Assembly (NCBI GenBank): GCA_015057025.1
Contig: SVFD01000001.1
Coordinates: 124,001 to 188,000, forward strand
DNA from: Lachnospiraceae bacterium
GTDB lineage: Bacteria > Bacillota > Clostridia > Lachnospirales > Lachnospiraceae
Reading direction: 5' to 3'
Length of the DNA stretch: 64,000 nt
Shown here: positions 26,088-34,216 of the stretch, in pieces
Layout: each line of letters begins with the position of its first letter
Position numbering within the stretch: the stretch's first letter is position 1
Notes under the pieces: generated by a model
Told to the model about the DNA's origin: nothing
Database searches by the model: none
Seen by the model: only the letters and a program-made list of their open reading frames with translations
Program-made: the position numbers and the translations under genes

Positions 26088-27071
26088 ATGAAGCAAAAAC
26101 TAATTAACGATGTTGTCAGTGATATGTTGCCATATCTGAACAACGCACAAATGGAAAGACTGCAAATAGTGATGCAGCATGTACTTTTTGAGTATGAAAT
26201 TACCGATAAGGGTAATAAAGAAACTTCTACGGAGCAGGATTTTGTAGAACTGTTTTTATCAGCTAAGCGAATAGAAGGCTGCTCCGAGAAGTCCTTAAAA
26301 TACTATAGAGCTACTATCGATGCAATGATTGTTGGTATAGGTAAAGAAGTGAAGCATATTACAACGGATGATATTCGTGTGTATTTGACTGACTATCAGG
26401 CGAAAAAACAATCCAGTAGGGTTACGATTGATAATATCCGCAGAATTTTATCTAGTTTTTTCTCATGGCTGGAAGATGAAGATTATATTTTGAAAAGTCC
26501 GGTCAGAAGGATTCATAAAGTTAAAACCGCAAGCAATATAAAGGAAACATATTCGGATGAAGCACTGGAGCTTATGCGTGATAATTGTGATGAAATTCGA
26601 GATCTGGCAATCATTGATATGTTGGCATCAACTGGAATGAGAATTGGGGAAATGGTTCTTTTGAATCGTGAAGATATAGATTTTAATGAAAGAGAGTGTA
26701 TTGTGTTTGGCAAAGGGGATAAGGAAAGAATTGTATATTTTGATGCCAGAACTAAAATACATCTACAAGAATATTTGAATGGCAGAGAAGACGATAATGT
26801 AGCTTTGTTTGTATCGCTTAAGGCACCGTTTAATCGTGTAACAATCGGTGGCATAGAAGCGAGACTTCGTAAGTTTGGAAAAAAATTAGGATTGCAAAAG
26901 GTACATCCACATAAGTTTAGACGCACACTTGCAACTATGGCAATAGATAAGGGTATGCCAATAGAGCAGCTTCAACAGCTTTTAGGGCATAAACGAATAG
27001 ATACGACCTTGCAATATGCTATGGTCAAGCAGAGTAATGTTAAGATTGCTCATAGAAAATATATCGGATAG
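26088..27071 (+). CDS. Tyrosine recombinase (phage-integrase family)
   Basis: The protein has 327 residues. A SAM-like N-terminal core-binding domain (LFLSAKRIEGCSEKSLKYYR) precedes the catalytic domain. The residues are visible as Arg in ASTGMRIGEMVLL, Lys in GKGDKERIVYF, HxxR in HPHKFRRTLAT, His in LQQLLGHKRIDTT and the nucleophile Tyr in TLQYAMV. It lies between two hsdS genes, the position of recombinases that shuffle type I specificity genes. AAAGGAGAT precedes the ATG at 26088; a longer frame from 26055 runs through the hairpin region. Confidence 0.92.
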   Translation: MKQKLINDVVSDMLPYLNNAQMERLQIVMQHVLFEYEITDKGNKETSTEQDFVELFLSAKRIEGCSEKSLKYYRATIDAMIVGIGKEVKHITTDDIRVYLTDYQAKKQSSRVTIDNIRRILSSFFSWLEDEDYILKSPVRRIHKVKTASNIKETYSDEALELMRDNCDEIRDLAIIDMLASTGMRIGEMVLLNREDIDFNERECIVFGKGDKERIVYFDARTKIHLQEYLNGREDDNVALFVSLKAPFNRVTIGGIEARLRKFGKKLGLQKVHPHKFRRTLATMAIDKGMPIEQLQQLLGHKRIDTTLQYAMVKQSNVKIAHRKYIG

Positions 27072-27080
27072 AGAGGTAGA

Positions 27081-28214
27081 ATGATGTCTGAAATGAAAAA
27101 AGTTCGATTAGGAGATATTGCAGAAGTAACCATGGGACAATCGCCAAAATCAGAATATTATAATTCTGAGAAACAAGGCATTCCTTTTCTGCAGGGAAAT
27201 AGAACATTTGGAAGAAGATACCCTGTATTTGATACATATACGACATTGTCAACTAAAATGGCAAAGGCAGGAGATGTAATAATGAGCGTTAGAGCACCTG
27301 TTGGTGACTTGAATTTTACTCCTGTAGATATGTGTCTTGGTAGAGGTGTATGTTCAATAAGGATGAAAAATGGTAACCATGAGTATTTGTTCTATTTGTT
27401 GAAATATAATATGCCTCTCTTACTGAATAGAGAAAATGGTTCAGTTTTTGGTTCGGTAAATCGCAATGATATTATAGGACTGGAATTAAATATTGTCGAT
27501 GATTCGGATGAGCAGAAAAAGATAGCAAGATATCTGTCTATGATAGATGATAAAATAGAAAAGAATGATAAAATAAACAATAATTTACTGGAGCAAGCTC
27601 AGACTCTCTACAATCAGTATTTTCCATACAGCATATCAGATAAGTTATCTGATGGATGGCGTCTTGGAACTGTTGGCGAGATCATCGAAATCCATGATTC
27701 AAAACGCATTCCGCTTTCTGGTGCAGAAAGAATGAGTATGGAAAACAAAATATATCCATATTATGGTGCAGCATCTCTAATGGACTATGTGGATAATTTT
27801 ATTTTTGACGGAAAGTATCTTCTCATGGGAGAGGATGGCACTGTAGTCGATGATTTAGGTTATCCAATACTGCAATATGTTTGGGGACAGTTTTGGGTAA
27901 ACAATCACGCTCATGTGCTTACCGGCAAACGTGGCTTCAATGTTGAGAGTCTTTATATGCTTTTTAAACGTACACCAGTTAAATCCATTGTTACTGGAGC
28001 TGTTCAACAGAAGATTAGCCAAGCAAATTTGCGTTCTATTCAAGTTGTAATTCCGCCGGAAGCAACATTGATAGAGTACAATAATCAAATTGAGCCTTTA
28101 TTTGCTTTGCTTCGGACAAATGAAGCAGAAAACCGTTCATTATCCGTATTAAGAGATACCCTCTTGCCGAAACTTATGAATGGGGATATTGATGTATCTA
28201 CCATTCAGCTTTAA
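27081..28214 (+). CDS. hsdS: Type I restriction specificity subunit HsdS (copy 2)
   Basis: This 377-residue protein has two target-recognition domains and the conserved helices MIDDKIEKNDKINNNLLEQA and RSLSVLRDTLLPKLMNGDID. Its recognition domains differ from those of copy 1, so it should specify another sequence. Homology to copy 1 continues beyond the stop (CTAAATTATTGTTTA in both), pointing to duplication of the segment. AGAGAGGTAG precedes an ATGATG start. HsdR begins 67 bases after the stop behind AGGAGGTG. Confidence 0.94.
   Translation: MMSEMKKVRLGDIAEVTMGQSPKSEYYNSEKQGIPFLQGNRTFGRRYPVFDTYTTLSTKMAKAGDVIMSVRAPVGDLNFTPVDMCLGRGVCSIRMKNGNHEYLFYLLKYNMPLLLNRENGSVFGSVNRNDIIGLELNIVDDSDEQKKIARYLSMIDDKIEKNDKINNNLLEQAQTLYNQYFPYSISDKLSDGWRLGTVGEIIEIHDSKRIPLSGAERMSMENKIYPYYGAASLMDYVDNFIFDGKYLLMGEDGTVVDDLGYPILQYVWGQFWVNNHAHVLTGKRGFNVESLYMLFKRTPVKSIVTGAVQQKISQANLRSIQVVIPPEATLIEYNNQIEPLFALLRTNEAENRSLSVLRDTLLPKLMNGDIDVSTIQL
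27573..27597 (+). repeat. 25-bp direct repeat in hsdS copy 2
   Basis: This is the second copy of the repeat at 25313-25337, identical over 25 bases and in the same orientation, again in the central conserved helix of HsdS. Confidence 0.85.
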
Positions 28215-28281
28215 GCCACTAAATTATTGTTTATAACACTAAGATAAAACAAATTTTAACATAAATAGGAGGTGAAGATTT

Positions 28282-31200
28282 ATGTCCAGTTTTAACGAAT
28301 CAAGTTATGAAAACTCTATAGTAGAGTTGCTTGAAAGCCTCGGATATACACACCTTTATGGACCTGACGTAAAGAGAGATACACGTAATCCTTTATACGA
28401 AGAGCAGCTAAGGAGTTCGTTGGAATCCATCAATCCGAAGTTGCCGGCGGTAGCCATTGATGAGGCTATCATGAAGATTAAGGAATATGAGGCAGGCAGC
28501 CTTGTGTCCAAGAATGAAATCTTTACAGATTACATTCAGAATGGCGTTACGGTATCATTTCAGCAAAATGGAGAAGAAGTCAGTGAAATTGTAAGACTGG
28601 TGGACTATGATAGTCCGGCAAAAAATAGTTTTATTGTGGCAAACCAGTGGACATACGAGGAATATGAAACAAAACGTCCGGATGTGGTTATATTCCTGAA
28701 CGGTATGCCTGTTGTTGTGATGGAATTAAAGTCTCCGAAAGCTGATTCGGTTACGATTGACGACGCATATCAGCAGATTCAGAATTATAAGAAGGCTATA
28801 GAGAGCTTTTTTATTTACAATGCATTCTGTGTGATTAGTGACCAGTCGCAGACGAAGGCTGGTACTATCACTGCATCGATTGACCGTTTTATGGAATGGA
28901 AGACTGTTGATGGGGATTATGAGGATACAAAGTTTGCAGATTTTACAACTTTGATAAAAGGTATGTTTGCAAAGGATAGATTTCTTGATATCTTACATAA
29001 TTTTATCTGCTTCTCAAAGGAAATTACGGGGGATGCTAAGATATTGGCGGCATACCATCAGTATTTTGCTGTAAAGAAAGCAGTAGAATCTACCAGAAAA
29101 GCAAGCGCAGATGGCGGAGATGGTAGAGGAGGTGTATTCTGGCATACACAAGGTAGTGGTAAATCCCTGTCTATGGTTTTCTATGCAAAATATTTGCAGG
29201 AAGCATTGAACAGCCCAACGATTGTTGTTATTACAGATAGAAATGATTTGGATGACCAGTTGTTTGCCCAGTTCTCAAAATGTAAAGATTTCTTGAGACA
29301 GACTCCAGTACAGGCAGAAAAAAGACGTTTATCAGAAGATGAGAAAAAGAACGGCTCCAAGACGATTGCCCTGATGGACTGGTTGGATGGAAGAACTGCA
29401 AATGGTATCATCTTTACTACCATGCAAAAATTTGAAGAGAGCGCAGAACCTCTCTCTACAAGAAGAAATATTGTGGTAATGGCGGATGAAGCGCATAGAA
29501 GCCAATATGGTTTTGAGGAACGTGTTAATGCCAAGACGGGTAAGATTACCATTGGCAATGCGAGACGTATCAGAAATGCACTACCACATGCAACTTACAT
29601 AGGATTTACAGGAACACCGATTGAACTGGAAGACAGAAATACATTCGAGGTATTCGGTAATTACATAGATATTTATGATATGTCTCAGGCAGTAGCGGAT
29701 GGTGCGACCAGACCGATTTATTATGAGAGCCGAGTAATTAAACTGGAACTTGACCCAGAGATTGTGGCACAGATTGATGAAACGTATGAACGCCTGAAAG
29801 CCAATGCGAATGAGATAGACATTGAAAAGAGCAAACATGAGTTGGCTCATATGGACAGCGTCCTTGGTACTCCTAAGGTGCTTAATTCTTTATGCACAGA
29901 CATCTTGGAACATTATGAAAGCTGCCGACAGTATGAACAGACTGGCAAGGCCATGATTGTTGCGTATTCCAGACCGATTGCAGTGAAGATATATCATAAA
30001 ATTCTTGAAATGCGTCCGGGGTGGGAGAATAGGGTCAAAATTATTATGACAGGAGATAACAAAGATCCTGTTGAATGGAAGGAACTGACCGGAAATAAAT
30101 CTTACAGAGAAAGCCTTGCAAGAGAATTTAAGGATAATGACAGTGAATTTAAGATTGCTATTGTAGTTGATATGTGGCTGACAGGTTTTGATGTTCCGTC
30201 AATGTCTACTATGTATATCTTTAAGCCGATGAAGGGACATAATCTGATGCAGGCTATCGCCCGTGTTAATCGTGTGTTTAAAGATAAAGAGGGAGGTCTG
30301 ATTGTTGATTACATTGGAATTGCGTCTGCGTTGAAGGCAGCCATGAAACAATATACAGAATCTGACCAGAAGAAATTCAGTAACATGGATGTGGCAAAGA
30401 CTGCATACCTGAAATTCCAAGAAAAGTTATCTGTATGTCGTGATTTAATGCATGGATATGATTATAGCGATTTCATGACAACTGAGAGTGACCTGCGAAG
30501 AGCGAATCTCATAACAGGTGGTGTGAACTTCCTGTCTGCTCCGGAAAATGCAGAAACGCTAGAAAATTATCTGACTGAATGCTATATGATGCGACAGGCA
30601 TTTTCATTGTCAAAGAGTATAGCGACAGCAGATGAGAGACGAGAAGAGGCATATTTTGAGACGGTCAGGTCAGTATTGATTAAGGTAGTTAAGCCAGGCC
30701 CATTATCCTTTAAGGAGATTAACGCACAAATCAATGAACTGTTAAAACAGAGTGTGCAGAGTGATGGGGTTATCAACCTATTTACGGATGTGGATACAGA
30801 GTTTAATCTGTTCAATACAGCTTTTATGGAAGAAGTGGCAAAAATGCCGGAAAAGAACCTGTCCATAGAATTGCTGAAGAAATTGATTGCTGAACAGGTA
30901 AAGATTTATAAGAGAACCAACATTGTAAAATCGCAGGAATTTTCATCTATGCTTGACAGGGTGGTTAAATCTTATTTGAATGGGATGCTAACCAATGAAG
31001 AAGTAATAGAAGAGCTGATGAAGATGGCTCAGGACATCAGTAACGCACATAAGGCTGGTGATGAAATGGGCCTGTCGGATGAAGAACTTGCTTTTTATGA
31101 TGCATTGACAAGACCGGAAGCAGTAAAAGATTTCTATACGAATGACCAGCTTATTGCAATCACAAGAGAGCTGACAGAAGAACTTCGCAGTTCACGTACT

Positions 31201-31413
31201 GTTGACTGGGAAAAGAAAGAATCTGCAAGAGCGTCCATGAGGAAGAAAGTAAAGAGACTGCTCAAAAAATACAAATATCCGCCGGAAGGAATGGAAGACG
31301 CATTGAGAATTGTCATTGAACAGTGCGAAATGTGGGTGGATAATGAAGACCATATTACGGCAGCAAGCAGAAGGATGGCAGCATATTATTCTGCGCTTGC
31401 GGACAATAACTAA
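28282..31413 (+). CDS. hsdR: Type I restriction endonuclease subunit HsdR
   Basis: The protein has 1043 residues. The N-terminal nuclease domain has the PD-(D/E)xK elements in RPDVVIFLNGMPVVVMELKS. The superfamily 2 translocase follows, with Walker A in FWHTQGSGKSLSMVF, DEAH in VVMADEAHRSQYGFEE, motif III in YIGFTGTPIE and motif VI in QAIARVNRVF. The C-terminal helical domain contacts HsdM. It cleaves unmethylated DNA after ATP-driven translocation. It is full length with no disruption. A terminator follows nine bases after the stop. Confidence 0.97.
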   Translation: MSSFNESSYENSIVELLESLGYTHLYGPDVKRDTRNPLYEEQLRSSLESINPKLPAVAIDEAIMKIKEYEAGSLVSKNEIFTDYIQNGVTVSFQQNGEEVSEIVRLVDYDSPAKNSFIVANQWTYEEYETKRPDVVIFLNGMPVVVMELKSPKADSVTIDDAYQQIQNYKKAIESFFIYNAFCVISDQSQTKAGTITASIDRFMEWKTVDGDYEDTKFADFTTLIKGMFAKDRFLDILHNFICFSKEITGDAKILAAYHQYFAVKKAVESTRKASADGGDGRGGVFWHTQGSGKSLSMVFYAKYLQEALNSPTIVVITDRNDLDDQLFAQFSKCKDFLRQTPVQAEKRRLSEDEKKNGSKTIALMDWLDGRTANGIIFTTMQKFEESAEPLSTRRNIVVMADEAHRSQYGFEERVNAKTGKITIGNARRIRNALPHATYIGFTGTPIELEDRNTFEVFGNYIDIYDMSQAVADGATRPIYYESRVIKLELDPEIVAQIDETYERLKANANEIDIEKSKHELAHMDSVLGTPKVLNSLCTDILEHYESCRQYEQTGKAMIVAYSRPIAVKIYHKILEMRPGWENRVKIIMTGDNKDPVEWKELTGNKSYRESLAREFKDNDSEFKIAIVVDMWLTGFDVPSMSTMYIFKPMKGHNLMQAIARVNRVFKDKEGGLIVDYIGIASALKAAMKQYTESDQKKFSNMDVAKTAYLKFQEKLSVCRDLMHGYDYSDFMTTESDLRRANLITGGVNFLSAPENAETLENYLTECYMMRQAFSLSKSIATADERREEAYFETVRSVLIKVVKPGPLSFKEINAQINELLKQSVQSDGVINLFTDVDTEFNLFNTAFMEEVAKMPEKNLSIELLKKLIAEQVKIYKRTNIVKSQEFSSMLDRVVKSYLNGMLTNEEVIEELMKMAQDISNAHKAGDEMGLSDEELAFYDALTRPEAVKDFYTNDQLIAITRELTEELRSSRTVDWEKKESARASMRKKVKRLLKKYKYPPEGMEDALRIVIEQCEMWVDNEDHITAASRRMAAYYSALADNN

Positions 31414-31421
31414 ATGAATTG

Positions 31422-31460
31422 GCGGCTTTTGGAAAATAAACCAAGAGCCGCTATATTTTA
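31422..31460 (+). terminator. Intrinsic terminator after hsdR
   Basis: GCGGCTTTT (31422-31430) pairs with AAGAGCCGC (31443-31451), followed by TATATTTTA. It closes the restriction operon. Confidence 0.7.
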
Positions 31461-31678
31461 TGGACTTTAAAGTACTAGTAGCGCTAGTGACTTTTCCAAA
31501 AATCAAGAGAAAAGTCCTTTTTAAAAACAGGTGACTTCATATCATAAGTTGTTAAGAAGTAAATATGCATGACAAGGATTCGGGTTCTAGGTCTCCTAGT
31601 GTGAACGCCCTGGGCGGGAAGTTTTTTGCTTAAAGTTATGCAACTTTAGGCGTATCCTGCTGGGGTTTATTTTTGTGC
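31461..31678. other. Non-coding spacer with small hairpins
   Basis: No credible gene is visible. The stretch has short hairpins such as CTAGG/CCTAG near 31588, CGCCC/GGGCG near 31608 followed by a T-rich run, and TAAAGTT/AACTTTA near 31631. It lies between the restriction operon and the small TTG-start gene and may hold further regulatory signals of the element. Confidence 0.4.
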
Positions 31679-31797
31679 AGTCTCATTTTGCGAGAATAGT
31701 CTCGTTTTGTGAAAAAGCCTGTATTTACTGGGTTTGTAGCCGTTTCACAATTTGAGACTGGCTAATTGTAAGTTTTACGAGTTCAAAAAAAGAGACT
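31679..31797. repeat. Cluster of AGTCTC motifs in both orientations
   Basis: AGTCTC occurs at 31679-31684 and 31698-31703. Its complement GAGACT occurs at 31754-31759 and 31792-31797. The middle two extend to a near-palindrome: AGTCTCGTTTTGTGAAA on the left and TTTCACAATTTGAGACT on the right. The arrangement resembles protein-binding iterons of a mobile element, upstream of a small gene. Confidence 0.55.
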
Positions 31798-31960
31798 AGG
31801 ATTTTCTCAAAAAATAGACAAAAAAAGTTTGCACTTTTTTAGCAATCAGCTTATTTTGACCCTAAGTACTAAGTGTAAGACAAACAACAGGTATAACCTG
31901 AGAATTAATCTCATAGTATTGGAAAGAAGGACAAGCAAGAGAAGGAGGTGGAGATTCCGC

Positions 31961-32185
31961 TTGAAGCAAAGGAAATTGAATTATTGCTTTTACAATCCGA
32001 ATTCGGCGGAGGATACCGCTGAATTCTTGTGTAAGCTTTTGATTGAAGCAAATGCGGGTAAGGTTGAAAGAGCGATTGAAGAAGCTGCATCGAAGTGTGC
32101 AGAAGAGAGTGAATACATAGCAGAGCCGGAGAAAATGGAAGTGATGAAAGAGACAGTGAGTATAAGACGGAGAAGAGCGAGGTAG
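31961..32185 (+). CDS. Small conserved protein of the element, TTG start
   Basis: This 74-residue protein begins at TTG 31961, eight bases after GGAGGTGG. It reads KQRKLNYCFYNPNSAEDTAE, FLCKLLIEANAGKVERAIEE. The NYCFYNPN...A..L.K...EAN..K pattern is familiar from short genes next to recombinases in Firmicutes mobile elements, but its biochemical role is not established. The acidic middle and basic tail suit a small protein-protein or DNA-binding factor. It is one candidate for the directionality factor of the serine recombinase. Confidence 0.65.
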   Translation: MKQRKLNYCFYNPNSAEDTAEFLCKLLIEANAGKVERAIEEAASKCAEESEYIAEPEKMEVMKETVSIRRRRAR

Positions 32186-32247
32186 AGATGTCTTGCTTTT
32201 CGTACTTATAAAGAATGTAAAGAAAGAACTTAAATTTTGAAGAGAGA

Positions 32248-32349
32248 TTTGAGTTGTTTTTTGAGTTTTTGATAAGAAAGTGAAGAAACTCAAATTATTT
32301 GAGATGGAATTTGAGTTTCTATTTCAGTTCATAAAATGTTTTTTGAGTT
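32248..32349. repeat. Cluster of TTTGAGTT motifs
   Basis: TTTGAGTT or TTTGAG occurs at 32248, 32260, 32297, 32310 and 32342, and the inverted AACTCAAA at 32287. GAAACTCAAATT and AATTTGAGTTTC form a hairpin across 32285-32319. From 32186 to 32408 no gene is visible. The cluster mirrors the AGTCTC cluster on the other side of the small gene. Confidence 0.5.
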
Positions 32350-32408
32350 CCGTACAATACTGCTTGATTAATGCCAAGTAAAAATATAAAATGAGTCATA
32401 GGAAGTTA

Positions 32409-32444
32409 TTGTTTAGTCATAGAATTTAGGTATAGACATACAAT
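32409..32444 (+). promoter_or_regulatory. Promoter region with overlapping sigmaE-like and sigmaA-like elements
   Basis: CATACAAT (32437-32444) is identical to the -10 octamer of the spoIIID promoter. TCATAGA, 13 bp upstream at 32417-32423, keeps the ATA core of a sigmaE -35. An alternative sigmaA reading is TTGTTT (32409-32414) and TATAGA (32431-32436), 16 bp apart. Either would drive the AlbA_2 gene at 32483. Confidence 0.4.
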
Positions 32445-32482
32445 AATGATGATACGAAAAATATAACAAAGGGGCTGATGAT

Positions 32483-33835
32483 TTGAATTTAGGGATTGAA
32501 ACAGAAACATTAGAATTTAAAAAATCCACTGGTGAGTTAAAAGAAGCAGTGCAGTCAATTTGTGCAATTTTGAATAAACATCAGCATGGAGAATTATATT
32601 TTGGAGTAAAGCCTGACGGAATGGTAATAGGACAAGTTGTTACAGAGGAATCTTTACGAGAAGTTAGTCAGAAAATCAAAAATTTTATTGAGCCAAAGAT
32701 ATACCCGGAAATCAACAAAGTGGTTATAGATGGTAGAGATTGTATTCATGTAAAATTTGAAGGTAACCAGGCTCCATATTTTGCATATGGGGTTGCAAAG
32801 ATTCGTGTTGCAGATGAGGATTTAACCATGTCTCCAGAGCAGATAACTGAATTGCTATTACGTAGTGGTAGGGAAGGAAATCGTTGGGAAAGCCTTGTGT
32901 CCAATAAGACGGTTGATGACATCGACGAGGAACTTTTAAAGAAATACACAACACAGGCGCACGAGGTAGGAAGAATCGCAATTTCGTATACTGATAAAGA
33001 GACTGTTTTAAATCAGTTAGAATTAACAGAAGGAAATGCTTTACTAAATGCAGGAAAAGTACTGTTTAGCGATGATATTGTACAAGACTTGCAGATGGCG
33101 ATTTTTGCTACAAATGAAAGATTGACTTTTAATGATATCCAGCGTCATCATGGACCGGTGTTAAAGCTGGTAGATATAGCGGAGAGTTATATTAAAAGCA
33201 ACATTCATTGGAGAGTAGAATTTACTGGAGCCTTACAGCGTACAGAGATTCCTGAGATTCCGGTGGATGCAATTCGTGAGGCATTATTAAATTCGTTCTG
33301 TCATAAGGACTATGCATCCGGTCAAAGTAATGAGGTTGCAATCTATAAAGATAGGGTTGAGATTTATAATCCCGGAGCTTTTCCTGAAGGATATGAGCCA
33401 CAAGACTTTATTGATAAGGCAGAGAGACCGATTCGTAGAAACCCTATGATTGCAAGAATGCTTTACTATTCCAAGGATATTGAGAGCTTTGGAACGGGAT
33501 TAAAGCGTATAGCAGAAGCCTGTGACGCAGCCGGAGTCAGATATGAATTTAAGAAAATGAAATCCGGATTTGTGGTTTGCTTTTATCGGTCAGAAGAAAA
33601 AGCCGATAAAAAGCCGATAAAAACCGATAAAAAGCCGATAAAAACTGATAGACAAGAAGTGATTGTTCAATATGTAAAAGAACATAGTAGTATCAGTAAT
33701 ATGGAGGCAAGAGAACTGTTAGGGCTTGCAGATTCAACGGTCAAGAGATTACTCAAAGAAATGGTAGATGATGGCATTTTAACGGTAGAAGGTGAACGCA
33801 AAGCTAGAAGATACTTGTTGAAAGAGGAAGGTTAA
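32483..33835 (+). CDS. AlbA_2 / divergent HATPase transcriptional regulator
   Basis: The protein has 450 residues. The N-terminal AlbA_2 domain (TLEFKKSTGELKEAVQSICA, HGELYFGVKPDG) precedes a GHKL-type ATPase domain with EALLNSFCHKDY and FGTGLKRIAEACDAAG. A Lys/Asp repeat (DKKPIKTDKKPIKTD) links to a C-terminal winged helix (ISNMEARELLGLADSTVKRL). Such proteins are called RecG-like or AAA_4 regulators. The start is TTG at 32483, eight bases after AAGGGG; an ATG five bases earlier stops at once. Confidence 0.85.
   Translation: MNLGIETETLEFKKSTGELKEAVQSICAILNKHQHGELYFGVKPDGMVIGQVVTEESLREVSQKIKNFIEPKIYPEINKVVIDGRDCIHVKFEGNQAPYFAYGVAKIRVADEDLTMSPEQITELLLRSGREGNRWESLVSNKTVDDIDEELLKKYTTQAHEVGRIAISYTDKETVLNQLELTEGNALLNAGKVLFSDDIVQDLQMAIFATNERLTFNDIQRHHGPVLKLVDIAESYIKSNIHWRVEFTGALQRTEIPEIPVDAIREALLNSFCHKDYASGQSNEVAIYKDRVEIYNPGAFPEGYEPQDFIDKAERPIRRNPMIARMLYYSKDIESFGTGLKRIAEACDAAGVRYEFKKMKSGFVVCFYRSEEKADKKPIKTDKKPIKTDRQEVIVQYVKEHSSISNMEARELLGLADSTVKRLLKEMVDDGILTVEGERKARRYLLKEEG
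33600..33650 (+). repeat. In-frame tandem repeat in the AlbA_2 gene
   Basis: A unit of about 21 bp built from CCGATAAAAAGCCGATAAAA is repeated twice plus a partial copy, encoding KKPIKTD repeats between the ATPase and winged-helix domains. Copy-number slippage in steps of seven codons is possible. Confidence 0.7.
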
Positions 33836-33848
33836 TAGGGAGGAATGT

Positions 33849-34049
33849 ATGACGATTTGGCATGTGCAAAAATTATATACATCTAATGGCGCTTTCCATA
33901 CAGTGTTACCATATGATTTCAGAGGGACTATGACGAGTACTTTTAAGATGAAGAATGGTATCAGACAGATGATAAAATTCCTGTCAGATAGTCGTTTGAC
34001 AGAGAGAGCGGCTCATTCCTTATGTACAAGAAAGAATCGGAATTTGTAG
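33849..34049 (+). CDS. Small 66-residue protein upstream of the serine recombinase
   Basis: GGGAGG lies five bases before the ATG, and the gene starts 13 bases after the AlbA_2 stop, so the two are probably co-transcribed. The product (MTIWHVQKLYTSNGAFHTVL, then FKMKNGIRQMIKFLSDSRLT, ERAAHSLCTRKNRN) is basic, with no known domain. Size, charge and position next to the recombinase fit a recombination directionality factor, but there is no sequence-based proof, and it could be a decayed fragment. Confidence 0.45.
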   Translation: MTIWHVQKLYTSNGAFHTVLPYDFRGTMTSTFKMKNGIRQMIKFLSDSRLTERAAHSLCTRKNRNL

Positions 34050-34111
34050 GTGTGCCCAAGTTATATGGAAGCATAGGATAAAACGCAGAAAAGAATTGAG
34101 TCAAGATTTAG

Positions 34112-34155
34112 ACAAGGTGTAGCTGAATGTAATCAGTTTGCACCTTGTTTTTTTG
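34112..34155 (+). terminator. Intrinsic terminator before the recombinase
   Basis: ACAAGGTG (34112-34119) pairs with CACCTTGT (34141-34148), followed by a run of T. It separates the AlbA_2/66-residue unit from the recombinase gene, which then needs its own promoter. Confidence 0.8.
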
Positions 34156-34172
34156 ATAAAAAGAGATATAAT
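34145..34172 (+). promoter_or_regulatory. Candidate sigmaA promoter of the serine recombinase
   Basis: TTGTTT (34145-34150) and TATAAT (34167-34172) are 16 bp apart and end 45 bases before the start codon. The -35 overlaps the right arm of the terminator. I see no sigmaE-like pair here. Confidence 0.45.
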
Positions 34173-34216
34173 AGTCGTAACAGAACGCTACAACTCTAAC
34201 AGAAAGGTAGTTAAAC

